Positions 24,760-36,015 are shown, counted from the first letter of the stretch. The stretch is DNA of 64,000 bases from Tillus elongatus (GCA_964006375.1 OZ023267.1:29971869-30035868), one strand, 5' to 3'. A program made the numbers and translations. Notes: generated from the sequence alone by a model not told the origin.

Positions 24760-25725
24760 TTCAGTTGTTTTCGAGAAATTTCAGGTTTTGAGAAAAAGTT
24801 GCGGTTTTAGCACCATATTAAAAATGCATCTTTAATAACGGAATACCTTTACTTACAATTTTTGCAACAATGCTAGTGTAGACACTGCTGCATCTGAAAA
24901 TGATTGCATACTGTTTGAGAAACATACAGCCCCTCAAAATGTTTTATAAGCCGATTTGTCAATTTAATAAGTCATAAAACTTGATTTTTTTCAAGTGGAC
25001 ACCCCAGTATATTATAGCACAGTTGATAAAAGAATTAAATTCTGAACCTAGTGGTATACTTTTTTTTATAATATCTCTTAAGGTTCCGTGCTACATTAAA
25101 AAACCACTAAATAATTGTTGTTAATAATATTTAACAACAATTGTGTAATACTTTTTGAAAATCCGACAACAGCGCCTTTCGGATAGCATTGTTTATTGTT
25201 TTGGGGAGCAATCAAGTCAGCACTATTAAAAAGCTTTATTTGATTGGTTGATCGAAACAACACCCATCCGCCTATCCGTTAAATTATTTATGCCAAACTA
25301 ATTACGTTATTATAAGATTTTTATAATAATTGCGTGACTTAAAGTTACAAGTTGCAACTAAAGTAACAATGTCATATCGAATTAAAAAAAAACATATATC
25401 CATCGTTACGTAAATCAACATCCCATTATTATAGTAGTTAAATTATTGTGATTCATTTTTGTTATTGACAAAATTAACATAATGCATTTTAATTTATATT
25501 TTGCAGTTACTTAACGAGTTGGTTTTTATTCAGTATATCAACAATTTACTATATAGTGTGATGATACGGTTTTGAACATAATTCATATATGGGTTATTTA
25601 ATTTTTTCAAGAAAAACGCTCGGACAGGTCAATTTTATCTTTTCAATTGAAAATAGCAACGTCAAACTCTAGTGTCATTTTTGGTCTTAAATAAAATTGA
25701 TTATTTTTGAAAAAATATGGATATG
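24760..25725. other. Spacer, nothing recognised
   Basis: About 1 kb of AT-rich sequence in synthetase intron 1 with no ORF, module or inverted repeat that I could support. Confidence 0.45.
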
Positions 25726-25730
25726 TTAGT

Positions 25731-26365
25731 AAGTGAGTGGTAGACACGAAGCAACGTGCCGCCACCTAGTTGCGGAACCAAGTAGTATGTAGTCACGTCA
25801 GCTCCAAATAACACAATGTGTAAACAAATAGAGACTGTATACAACCAATTAACAATTTAGTAAATTGTCAGCCCTGGCCCATTTCTACCCCAATATAGGG
25901 ACAAAGTATGTAAGGATAGATGTATTCTCGCCACAATTAGAACCGTAGACCGGTTTTGCTCTAATTAGAGCTCTTTAGTACAGAATACTAATTGTAGCGA
26001 AAATACACCCATAAAGTAAAGCGGCTATGGTAGCCAGCCTTCCAACACTAAGTGAGTGGTAGATACGAAGCAACGTGCCGCCACCTAGTTGCGGAACCAA
26101 GTAGTATGTTGTGACGCCAACTCCAAATAACACAATTGCTGCGTGTCTACCACTCACTTAGTGTTGGAAGGCTACAATTAGTATGCCGTACTGAAGAGCT
26201 CTAATTAGAGCGAAACCGGTCTACGGTTCTAATTGTGGCGAGAATACATTTGGCCTTACATACCCTATATTAGGGTAGAAATGGGCCAGCGCTGACAATT
26301 TACTAAATTGTTAGTTGGTTGTATACAGTCTCTATTTTTTAACACTTTGTGTTATTTGGAGCTGG
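25731..26365. mobile_element. Nested foldback element
   Basis: An 85-bp block (agtgagtggtagacacgaag ... aataacacaat) occurs in direct orientation at 25731 and 26051. The intervening 25820-25998 (gagactgtatacaacc to actaattgtagc) is inverted at 26163-26335. In the centre, a second hairpin pairs cttccaacactaagtgagtg near 26038 with its inverse near 26148-26170. No ORF. The nested symmetry resembles Foldback elements or two inverted copies with a duplicated terminus. Confidence 0.82.
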
Positions 26366-26377
26366 CATGATGATGAT

Positions 26378-27165
26378 TTAGACCATAGCTGTTTTACTTT
26401 TTAGGTGTATATTGGCTACAATTAGTATGCCGTAGTGAAGAGCTTTACTTAGAGCGAAAAAATTGATACACAAGTTGTTTAACTTGTGTATCAATTGCAT
26501 TTTGTAAGGACGATACTTCTCGTCTTTGAATAATTTTACCACTAAATATTGGTCCACGTTGTTATCTGGGGCTTGTGGCCTTGTAGACTGGTAAGGATTT
26601 TCTTTAGATTCAAGCAATATATCCAATCTGAGTTCGTCACTTACTCGAGATCGACCTCGTCGAAGCAAATCTTTTACGCATCCCGTTTCTATGAATTTGG
26701 CAACCAATTTACTTACTGTAGATTTTGCCATTGGCAGTCTATCATGATGTTGTGTACTCATCGTTTGATGGTGATTTAGACCACGCTTTACAATTTTGTG
26801 AACAATTAATGTTATGCTGCGATGAATATATCAATTTTTTTAATAACATTCTCTATTCTGATGAAGCCACTTTTTGCCTGAATGGGACAGTAAATCGTCA
26901 CAACTCAAGATATTGGCTACGGAAAAATCCTTGTTGGGCCCAAGGCTCCCACAGTCAACGTCATGTCAAAGTGAATGTATGGATGGGAATAATCGAACGG
27001 CGTTTCATAGGGCCTTACTTTTTTCAAGGAAATCTTACAGCAGCACGTTACCTAAATTTCTGGTGATTGGATTTAGTGCAAGCTATGGTAGTAATTTTTC
27101 CAAATAATCACGTGGCAGATGTGCCCCAACAAAATATTTGGTTTCAGCAACTTACGGGTTAAGTT
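26378..27165. pseudogene. DD41D transposase relic with its N-terminal half inverted
   Basis: The minus strand 26761-26470 encodes the N-terminal helix-turn-helix half (KSTVSKLVAKFIETG, then RRGRSR, ending near MQLIHKLN). The plus strand from about 26776 continues with exactly the next expected residues (DHALQFCEQL), the first catalytic Asp (LYSDEATF), NGTVNRHNSRYW and KVNVWMGI, to a degraded FQQ block at about 27150. The two halves are therefore head to head, with the break near 26765. Stops and loss of the second catalytic Asp block make it dead. Confidence 0.82.
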
Positions 27166-27477
27166 TTTAAGCAGTATATATGCCTGCATTTCTAACATAC
27201 TACCTTTCGAGTACAGATATTGCATTTCTAAATCCAGCCATTTGTGTTTAGCAACATTTTCAACCTTTTGACCTACTTTTGTGCAGCTGGAAATTTTTAT
27301 ATTGAATATATGAAAAACGTATTTTCGTTCGCACGATTTTAGAAAAGCGATATCTGTTCCTATTATTTAATCTAATTTTACAACTTAGCTCTCAATAAAG
27401 ATTCAGTTCCGTGGATCTGGAAGCCATAATTACTAAGTGAAGATCGGAACCAGTGATGAGAACACGCGGAGAACCCA
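27166..27477. other. Spacer, nothing recognised
   Basis: Low-complexity AT-rich sequence between the mariner relic and the hairpin repeat. Confidence 0.4.
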
Positions 27478-27617
27478 AATCACCACAATATATTTTCAAA
27501 AACTGGACGGTCGTTTCACTAACAAAATTAGCGTCATCAGGGGATCAAAAATTCTCTTGCGCTAATTTGGCTAGCGAAACGATCGTCAGGTTTTTGAAAA
27601 TGTGTTGTGGTGATTTG
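27478..27617. repeat. Imperfect hairpin repeat (about 60-nt arms)
   Basis: caaatcaccacaatatattt at 27478 pairs with aaaatgtgttgtggtgattt ending near 27617, and the arms extend inward to attagcg/cgctaat around an 18-20 nt loop. Possibly a small snapback MITE or the 3' stem of a larger element. Confidence 0.7.
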
Positions 27618-27729
27618 TGTTCTTCAAGTGTACTTATAAGAAACGTTCTGTTTTTCATTAAAAAAATTTATTCCTAGTATTGTAATTTTTGCGAAAATAG
27701 AACAATGCGAGTTTTAAAGAACTTATTTA

Positions 27730-28720
27730 GCAGGGATAGTTTTTTAAACAACATTGCAAAGCTTTTATCGTTATTATTGTATTAAGCCTTTTGCAGAACT
27801 GACCTAGTAATCGCATAGCAAAGGTTCTATTGTTTCCGGTGCTTCAGTGTAGTATCTGCAGTTTTCAGTGCCCTCTTTACCTCTCTTCAGATAGTTTTTC
27901 AAACAACATTGCAAAGCTTTTATCGTTATTATTGTATTAAGCCTTTTGCAGAACTGACCATGTAATCGCATAGCAAAGGTTCTATTGTTTCCGGTGCTTC
28001 AGTGTAGTATCTGCAGTTTTAAGTGCCCGCCTTACCTCTCTTCATAAGGTGATACCTTACTGTGATGTGTCCCGCAAAAAGTTATGTGATTATTCTCAAG
28101 TCGTTCCTGTTCAATTCAAGAAGCAAGTGAGACTTTACTGTTGATATGGCGATGAACCGTTTCTCTTCAGATAGTTTTTCAAACAACATTGCAAAGCTTT
28201 TACCGTTATTATTGTATTAAGCCTTTTGCAGAACTGACCATGTAATCGCATAGCAAAGGTTCTATTGTTTCCGGTGCTTCAGTGTAGTATCTACAGTTAT
28301 CAGTGCCCGCCTTACCTCTCTTCAGATAGTTTTTCAAACAACATTGCAAAGCTTTTACCGTTATTATTGTATTAAGCCTTTTGCAGAACTGACCATGTAA
28401 TCGCATAGCAAAGGTTCTATTGTTTCCGGTGCTTCAGTGTAGTATCTGCAGTTTTAAGTGCCCGCCTTACCTCTCTTCATAAGGTGATACCTTACTGTGA
28501 TGTGTCCCGCAAAAAGTTATGTGATTATTCTCAAGTCGTTCCTGTTCAATTCAAGAAGCAAGTCAGACTTTACTGTTGATATGGCGATGAACCGTTTTGC
28601 CTGCCTTAAGCCTGGTGTTTTCCTCCAGTATGACAGCATTTGGTTCCTTTCCCAAGTATCCAGTTCTTTTCTTACATGGGTTTTTGCTAAGCCTGTTCTG
28701 TAAAAGGCTTAAATACCTTG
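27730..28720 (-). repeat. Higher-order tandem array (A-A-B)x2 derived from a LINE ORF tail
   Basis: Unit A (about 157 bp; gatagtttttcaaacaacat ... cttacctctctt) occurs at about 27734, 27888, 28165 and 28322. Unit B (about 120 bp; cataaggtgataccttactg ... ggcgatgaaccgttt) occurs at 28044 and 28477. The A-A-B block therefore repeats with a period of about 433 bp. On the minus strand unit A reads KRGKAGTDNCRYYTEAPETI followed by PLLCDY, a decayed form of the Cys/His tail that follows RNase H in LINE ORF2. A LINE fragment has thus been tandemly amplified. It ends about 200 bp from exon 1 of the synthetase. Confidence 0.85.
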
Positions 28721-28929
28721 GAGGGGTGACTTTAACACCCCAGGAAATAGGTTAAATAGTTCCCAAAAAGATAGCAGACTACATAAAAGGTCTGAATTTT
28801 TTCGGCAACTATTAGGAAAGTAGCGCCATGCGCAAAATAACCATTGGAGTCGTAGTTCTGAGAGACAAAATGCATATACGACTCATTAAGCAGTCTACAA
28901 ACTGTTATTATATTAGAGGTACGACTTAC

Positions 28930-29223
28930 CGTCGCTGGTTGCTCCACAAACTCCTCCATGTCTTTGAAAATGTGCTCCACAATATTTTCGCTAGGTATTT
29001 TTCTACAATTTCCCATAGGCGACTTAATAACATCACTACTGTTTTGTCTAAATTGATTAAAGTTAACTAGTCTTCTCTGGAAGATATCTTTACTATTTGT
29101 GACACTACATTTACCACTGTAAGCCCTTTTGTTTACTATTTTATTCGACAATAATGATAAATAACCACAATTAGCACTTTGCAAGGCTGGTACACACACT
29201 TTAGAAACTATTAGCCGAGACAT
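28930..29223 (-). CDS. Mitochondrial acyl-CoA synthetase, exon 1 with presequence
   Basis: First coding exon, 98 codons from ATG at 29223 to a canonical donor (GTAAGT at 28929-28924), phase 0. The first 60 or so residues are rich in Ser, Arg, Lys and Asn and almost lack acidic residues (start MSRLIVSKVCVPAL), as expected of a mitochondrial matrix presequence. The exon ends with NIVEHIFKDMEEFVEQPAT, which matches the opening of 4CL-like domains, and the next expected block (SGRSYSFG) is exon 2, 24.4 kb away on the same strand in compatible phase. The joining is inference, but it is supported by phase, strand and homology. Drosophila has a mitochondrial member of this family (pudgy); orthology was not tested. 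Confidence 0.82.
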
Positions 29224-30300
29224 GTTTCCTGTTTATGTTGGTTTCAGCCTTGTCCTCGGTCTGGTACCTGGAATAGATAAATTTGAATACATTTTTGTTT
29301 AGATGTAAAACATAAATGACAAAAAAATAAATAAATAGGAGAGTATACTAAAATAAAATAAAATAAATAGAATGCATATTATAGTCTAAAAAAAGAAAAA
29401 AGTCAGGAGTATCTGTTTATTTCTGGCATGTGAATGTATTTTTGGATGCCCACAAGAGCGGTTAGTGTGAAACAAGTGTGTGTTACTATTTAATGCATAA
29501 TCACAGTCAGCTATGATATAAAAGTTGTATTAAGCTGGTGAGAATTTATTGAAAATAATAGGTGATAATTTTTATGTATCAAAGTTCACGTTTTATTAAT
29601 GTTTTTGGGTAGAGTTTGCAACAGTGTAAAATTACGCACGATTTCAGTATTCCAATAATAACTGAAATAAAAATATTATATTTTGCAGTTAATTAAAAAC
29701 AAACGACAGATGTTTATGAAGGTAAACAACACATACTTGATAGAGATTGTCACAGATGTGATGAATGAAAAATGCACACACTCGATTCTTTTCCTGCACA
29801 CTTGAGAGAATGATGCTCTCAGAAGACTAGATGTTAATATGCTGTATTAATTTGTTTCTGAAACAAATGTGGAGGCATAACTGTACTCCGCTCAGAATTC
29901 AAAGTTCAACTTATATCTGGCTATGTTTAAATTGATCATCAAAACACAAACTTAATAAAAATATTGCCGTAGTTCACAGATAACAAAAACACGCAGAGTT
30001 TATTTGTGGTTGTTGTTTATATTGTCACTTTCACCGGGCGGGTTCCTGATAATCGTATAAGATGAAAATGAAGGTAACAGAGAACTACCTGTTTCTTTAT
30101 TTTAATAGAATATGACCTTATTAGTATTAAACACTTGGAATGCCGTTGTGTAATTGTCCAAACACATTTATTATTATCTGATTAACATATTAAGTATACT
30201 TTATTATTTATATAAACAAATCCTTACAAGTTTACATATTCAAGTACTCATTTCTATATCTTGATTTTAGGATAGGTCAGCCATCTCTTAATTCAAATAA
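29224..30300. other. Upstream flank of the acyl-CoA synthetase gene; no gene seen
   Basis: AT-rich, low-repeat sequence directly 5' of exon 1. It should hold the 5' UTR and promoter, but no convincing TATA or initiator could be chosen. No ORF with recognisable homology and no family T module is present until about 30303, so this is among the longest TE-free stretches in the window. Confidence 0.5.
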
Positions 30301-30302
30301 AT

Positions 30303-30990
30303 AAAAAGTCTGGACGCAGCAGGTGCGTTATGAGAAGTGAATTTTCATAAAAATGTGTTGAATAGCAAATATGTCTCTTTAATGCACGCAGGCACAATTT
30401 GGTTATCGGTATAACTTATATAGTAAAAAAAATGTACCACATTTTATCAAAATAACTTATTGTTTGAAAATCTACTAAAATTTTTCGAAAATAAACTTTA
30501 AATGTTTCCGAGAAAACAGGTTTCCTAGCCAACGAACCTTAGGTTAATAGCACATTGAGTTATTGAAATTTGAAGCATTCAATGAAAATTCGTTACCAAA
30601 ACGCACTTACTGCATCTCAATTTTTTTCTTACAAACATGCATCATATGTCGATGAAAAATGAAAAAAATGAAATAATATAAAGGATGTTCGAACAAAAAA
30701 TTCAAGGTATCACCAACGATTTATCGGCCACCTGTGATTGTCAAAATAATTTTATAAGATGCAGCTCAAGACACCCTATAATTAACGTATTCAATTTTTT
30801 TGTCTCAACAATTATATTAAGCTTTGCCGGAGAAATGCGTCACCCTGTATATATGTGAACAGATAAAAACTGAAAGTAAACCGGGATATGGATTCTAGGC
30901 GGCCTAGTTTGCACTGATTTGAAGAAATCTTTTTAAAATTCAAAAGTCATGATCTCCTCATTAACGAATTTTTTCTACGAAAATTAACTA
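30303..30990 (-). repeat. Family T copy with inserted segment
   Basis: An R-type terminus (gtctggacgcagcaggtgcg) at 30308 and a diverged R interior, then a plus-oriented R-type end near 30590-30610. Next comes a block (30650-30845) also found at 34450-34620 (tcaccaacgaYttat, gatgcagctcaagacaccct), and finally the L module in minus orientation (30862-30990). A ccctgtatatatg terminus at 30843 hints at a small mariner-type insertion. Confidence 0.7.
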
Positions 30991-31259
30991 AAAATTATAG
31001 ACCGTTAAACCATAAACTTAACTAAAACTCCTGCCAAAGTATCAGATGAAGGGTCTATTTCTGGAAATATTTTAGACAGTGACGGTTGAAGCTGAAACTT
31101 AAGGGTTTGTATAACACTATTCTTGCGACATTTTTTTATATAACCCGTATTCGTTTCAGGTTGTTTGCCTAAATGTTGCCAATTGCAAATCGCGACTTAG
31201 ACGTTATGAGGAAGACCTCAATTTTTTCTTCTTTAAATGCCCATAACTATTTTGTCTTT
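30991..31259 (-). repeat. Spacer X of family T array (short copy)
   Basis: Contains gccaaagtatcag, gacggttga-gctgaaactt and tcttgcgacat, shared with 35075-35300 and 44190-44420. In each case it follows an L module end. Confidence 0.75.
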
Positions 31260-31505
31260 TAACTCTTTTTGTCTTTTAACCTACATATTTAAATGTTGGT
31301 ACATGGTTCAAATTTTATAATACAAACACGCCTAGCAAATTTGGTTGCCATTACTTTATTATTTCCGGATATATAAAATTTTTCCGAAAGAAGCAGAAAA
31401 TTTTCCGGGAAAACCTGGGCCGATTTTCCTGGCTAACGAACTGATCCAAGCCACTTGCAAAAGGAGGGTACTTATCAGCCCATTCTTTTTTGAGTTATCG
31501 TTGTG
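31260..31505 (-). repeat. Family T R module interrupted by DD41D element
   Basis: gcaaatttggttgccat, aaacctgggccgattttcct and gagttatcgttgtgatat in R(-) order. The matching (TA)n core and L module resume at 33668-33930, beyond the mariner insertion. Confidence 0.85.
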
Positions 31506-33665
31506 ATATACCTACACACGAAACAGACCGATTTGTGCCCAGAGAAATTTGTTTCAAGAAACGCTGAAACACGTCAATTTTAATATTGAGGGGGACATGT
31601 TTTGACATAAAACTCAACTTTGTCACATCAACCCCTTAAGGATGGTAATAACAACCCTTATATTTTAAATAGGGAACATGGGTCGACTGTTACATCATTT
31701 TAAAGCTCTTTTTTTTATGAATCAGCACACTAATTTTTTTGGAAGTTTTATCAACTCGTTTAAAAATTATTCACAGTTAAAGATGCAAAAACGCATTTCA
31801 CTCATTCCGATAAGAAATGTGCTGATAGTCAATGTTCTGTTGGTTTATAAACAAAAAATTGACTATCAGAACATTTCTTATCGGAATGAGAGATATGCGG
31901 TTTATTATTTCAGTTTATCGGTCGGTTTGATACTTGATAGTACTACCGAAAATTAGTTTCACAATGGTGTATTCTGTAGAACAAAGAGGCGAAATAATTA
32001 CTTTTTTTTCAAAAACGATGACTATGCCAACCGTACCGCAAATTTGTTTAATGAACGACATCGAACAGACATGTTAACAGAAAATACATTTTGGAGTTAG
32101 TTGCAAAGTTTCGACAAAGTGGTTCAGTAGCCAACAAAAAACGGAATCCTAGACGTAAATTTCCAGTTTTAGGACATTGCTGCAGACCCAACTTTGAACA
32201 CGAAAAAATTGGCCACTGTTTCAAACATCAAAAGAAGAACTATTCAGCGAATATTGAAGCATCATAAATTACACCAGTATAAAATTCATCTTGTACAACA
32301 ACTGAATGAAGATGATTTTGATCGGCGGCTGGAGTTTTGTGAAGTTATGACTGCACGAATAGCTGATAATGGAAACTTTCTGTTCAATATCTGTTTTTCA
32401 GGCGAGTGTACATTTTTATTAAACTCTACAGTCAATCGTCATAATTGTCGTTATTGGGCAGATAATAATCCAAGAAATTTTCACGAAGTCCACACTCAAA
32501 CTCCACAGAAATTAAATGTCTGGACTGGCATTTTTGGAGACCGTTTAATCGGACCAATTTTTCTTGATGGAAATTTGGGTGGCGAAACGTATTTGGAGTT
32601 ACTAGAAGATATCGTGTACCCTCTACTAATTGACATTGCTGAAAATTATGATCGCTATCAAGAAAATCAATTAGTGTTTCAACAAGATGGAGCTCCTCCG
32701 CACATAGTGTTAGGGACTTTTTGAACAGAGAGTTTCCAGAGCAATGGATGGGGCGTGGAGGTGCTATAGAGTGGCCCCCTAGATCATCGGATTTAACTCC
32801 TTTAGACTTCTTTTTATGGGGCCATTTAAAGCGTAGAATTTACGCAACAGAACCGGAGTCTCTGGAAGAATTACGACGACGAATTGTTGAAGAATGTCGT
32901 CTAATAACTCCACAAATGCTCCAGAATGTCAGAGCTCGTTTTGAAGAAAATTTGTACTTTTGTATGGAAGCTGGTGGTCAACAATTTGAAAACTTACTTA
33001 ACTGAATACACATTTACTTATTTATACTAATTAGTGCATTTCTTATCAGATAATGTCAGAAACGTAATGTCAAATTTTTGTCGTATGAGAATTTAAATTT
33101 TTGGAGAGATATAGTTGTAGAAAAGTAATTATTTTTATACCAAAGTAAATTTAAATATAAAATGCTACAGTGGATATATTGGTGAGATTTGGGATTGAAG
33201 GGGAGAGAAGTTCAGAGGAAATTTGGAAAGTGACAGAAGAAAACCGTTTGACAGTTTGATTTTTTTGGAAGAAGTTTAAAATTATGTCATTTGCAAGCAC
33301 AAGGTAAGCTTTTTTGTGAGACATGCTGTATAATTAAGATAACAATAAGTAAGTATAAGTATAGAATGAAATACGTTCTTGAAACTCCAACTGTGAATAA
33401 TTTTAAAACGAGTCAATAAAACTTCCAAAAAAATAGTGTGCTGAATTCAGAAAAGAAAGAGCTTTCAAATGATGTAACACTCGACCCATGTTCCCTATTT
33501 AAAATATAAGGGTTATTATCACCACCCTTAAGGGGTTGATGTGACAAAGTTGAGTTTTATGTCAAAACATGTCCCCCTCAATATTAAAATTGACGCGTTT
33601 CAGCGTTCCTTCAAAAAATAATTCTGTGGACACAAATCGGTCTGTTTCGTTTTCAATGCGCCATC
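31506..33665 (+). mobile_element. DD41D element with about 0.3-kb inverted termini, in the (TA) core of a T copy
   Basis: The left terminal region (31508-31800: gaaacagaccgatttg, gggggacatgttttgacata, catgggtcgactgttacatc) is the inverse of the right terminal region (about 33370-33660). The extreme left terminus lacks about 15 bp that are present in the sister copy at 47085. The right terminus runs into (TA)n at 33668. It carries the transposase pseudogene at 31963-33005. The roughly 350 bp between the ORF and the right arm (33006-33360) is absent from the sister copy. Confidence 0.86.
31963..33005 (+). pseudogene. DD41D transposase pseudogene
   Basis: Starts ATGGTGTATTCTGTAGAA at 31963; the N-terminal part is frameshifted. 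The frame 32194-32724 holds RRTIQRILKHHKL, FSGECTFLLNS, NRHNCRYWADNNPR and FQQDGAPPH, and a small deletion then shifts to the frame 32721-33005 with IEWPPRSSDLTPLDFFLWG. The first catalytic Asp is replaced by Gly (FSGE where the sister copy has FSDE); the second and third remain, 41 apart allowing for the deletion. Dead by both mutation and frameshift. About 90% similar to the copy at 47463-48520. Confidence 0.88.
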
Positions 33666-33667
33666 GT

Positions 33668-33811
<144 letters not shown>

Positions 33812-33814
33812 ACA

Positions 33815-33930
33815 AACCAAACATATAAAAATCGAAACTGACCCCGGATATGTGTTCTAGGGTGCTCATTTGAAGAAATCTTTTCGAAATTCAAAAGTCG
33901 CGATTTCTCATTTGTGAATTTTTTAAATAA
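33815..33930 (-). repeat. Family T L module
   Basis: catataaaaatcgaaactga through the gatttctcatttgtgaattt end; partly deleted relative to other copies. Confidence 0.82.
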
Positions 33931-34848
33931 AATTTACAAAAAAAGCACCATGTGTGTTACGGTAGCGTATTTCTATAAGAATTTTGCTTCTTTTTAAAAA
34001 TTTAATCAATCGAAAGAAAAGTATGGGCGCAGCAAGGGCGTTATGGTTATGGTAAGGTATTGCCATAAAATGTTTCAAATCACCAAAATTAACAAACAGC
34101 TTGGATGCAGCAAGTGCGTTATGGTAGTGGCTTTTCATAAAAATGTTTTTAATAACTACATAATGGGTCGTTTTTGAATGAAATCAGGCATCAAATTTGG
34201 TTACCAGTATAACCTATATAGTAGGAACAGGGATTTCATCAACATAACTTTATTGTTTCAAAAAGTTCAAAAATTAACAAATAATATAAACGAAAGCATC
34301 TCTAGTGCGTAATTTTCATGGGATCCGCTTTCTATTGGTAAAAACGCCGTATCATAATTTGTGATATGCGCCAAAAATGTGAAAAGTTGTAAAACAATTG
34401 AAATAACTCAAAAAAAGCACACTATAATTTTTTTTCGTCACAAACATGCATTATAAGTCGATGAAAAATGCAAAAATGCAATAAAATAAGAGGTGTTCGA
34501 TAAAAAAAAAAAGAAAATTTGTATCACCAACGACTTATGGGCCATTCTGTGATTATTAAAATAATTTTGTAAGATGCAGCTCAAGACACCCTATAATTAA
34601 CGTATACAATTTTTTCTTGTATTTTGTATAATAACGGATATCAGTGGACCTGTGCATTGGTCGCAATGGGACCGTAATTCATTAAATTTTTAAGCTTGAA
34701 CTTTATTGATGTTCTTTTTATCATAGAGTATACCTCTATAATCTCAGTCCACTGTTTGACCACAGACTTTTATGTGTTTGACATTCAGTATGAACGCATC
34801 CATATACATCTGTTTGACCATAGAGTAATATGTTTTTGACATTGTGCG
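33931..34848 (-). repeat. Family T R-type fragments and shared 30.3-30.8-kb block
   Basis: R-type termini recur three times (near 33950, 34028 and 34093: gcagcaag-gcgttatgg). The stretch 34140-34620 is a second copy of 30350-30845, including gatgcagctcaagacaccct. No gene is seen from 34620 to 34848, apart from two imperfect copies of a tgtttgaccaYagact-type phrase. Confidence 0.65.
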
Positions 34849-34980
34849 AGTTCACCAGGCGCCAGCTGTTGCCAGCAACTGCATTGTTGTGTCAAGAAAG
34901 GTTAACAAAATGTTGACTTTTGTCAACATTTTTTAACATAATAATGCAGCTGCTATCATCAGCCGGCGCCTGGTGAACTC
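34849..34980. mobile_element. Small palindromic MITE
   Basis: GAGTTCACCAGGCGCC at the left end is perfectly inverted at the right end, and the arms continue as cagctgttgcc.../...atcagccg toward a central tgttgac-ttttgtcaaca stem. About 132 bp, non-coding, capable of forming a single hairpin. Confidence 0.78.
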
Positions 34981-34984
34981 AAAG

Positions 34985-35716
34985 TTCCATGCTAGCGCCC
35001 ATTTGAAGAAATCTTCTCACAATGCAAAAGTCGCGGTCTCCTCGATAGCGAGTTTTTTCTATGTAAATTCGCTAAAAATATAGACCATTAAACGATAAAC
35101 TCTAGAACTAAAACTACCGCCAAAGTATCAGGTTTATTTGAAATAATTTTCTGCAAACATTTTAGGAAGTTGAAGGACAATGACGGTTGAATCTGAAACT
35201 TAAGGCTTTGTAAAACACATTTCTTGCGACATTTTCTCTACATACGCGACTTTGACACTTGTTATGTTGAGTTATATTGAATTTTTAGCCACCTGTATTA
35301 TGTAAAAATCCCATTTGGACAAATCGTCTGGTTAGGAAAAAAACTAAAATTAATAAGCTTTCAAACTACGCAAGGCTCATCAAAATACTTTAACGCGTCT
35401 CCAAAATACAGTGCTTTTAAATATCGCTATCAAGATTATCACAATTTCCTTGTTTCGCCCAGTATAAAATGTTAAAAGGTCTTTATCAAAAAACTGGCGA
35501 AAACGTCTAGATATATTGATATTAGCTTACTTATTATTCGCAATGAGAGACGATATTTTTTTTAACAAAATGACAGACAACGAAATCTTTGCAACCTTTA
35601 CACGGCTTTATTTTACACCCGGTATAAAATAAAATACTTAACTTTTCCAAAAAATTGTCCTTTTCTGGATAATCTAGACGAAGTGGGCTTTTGCACAGTG
35701 CAAACCACATAAAAAC
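34985..35716 (-). repeat. Family T L module end plus spacer X
   Basis: 34985-35075 is a diverged L end (gagttttttctatgtaaatt). 35076-35716 is spacer X and is duplicated at about 44180-44867, for example gctttcaaactacgcaaggc against gctttcaaaccacccaaggc. No coding function is evident. Confidence 0.8.
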
Positions 35717-35883
35717 GCCTGGACGCAGCAAGTGCGTTATGGTAGTGAATTTTCATAGAAATGATCTGGCACAACATATTTTATTATAACTTCTTTTTCT
35801 TGTAACATAGAAATCTAAATTTTGGTGTGTAGTTTACTTTTTATATCATAAACCTACCTACCAAATTTGGTTATCATAGCTTT
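35717..35883 (-). repeat. Family T R module, truncated
   Basis: Starts ctggacgcagcaagtgcgtt and runs to aaatttggttatcatagctt, where it switches abruptly into a plus-oriented L module. This forms an inverted R-L junction. Confidence 0.88.
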
Positions 35884-36008
35884 TTAGTGAATTTTCGTAG
35901 AAAAAATTCACTAATGGGGAGATCCCGACTTTTGAATTTTGAAAAAAATTTTGCAAATGAGCGCGAACTAGGACCCCTAGAACCCATATCCGGGGTCAGT
36001 TTCAATTT

Positions 36009-36015
<7 letters not shown>
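35884..36015 (+). repeat. Family T L module (interrupted copy, left part)
   Basis: Complete L: hairpin start agtgaattttcgtag, ggggagatcccgac, gcgcgaactaggacccctag, gtcagtttcaattttt. Its (TA) core (36016-36072 and 42620-42692) was split by the gypsy insertion, and R continues at 42693. Confidence 0.9.

Noticed and set aside
27730..28720. CRISPR-like array
   Set aside because: The repeats are 120-157 bp and contiguous with no unique spacers, and the context is animal nuclear DNA.
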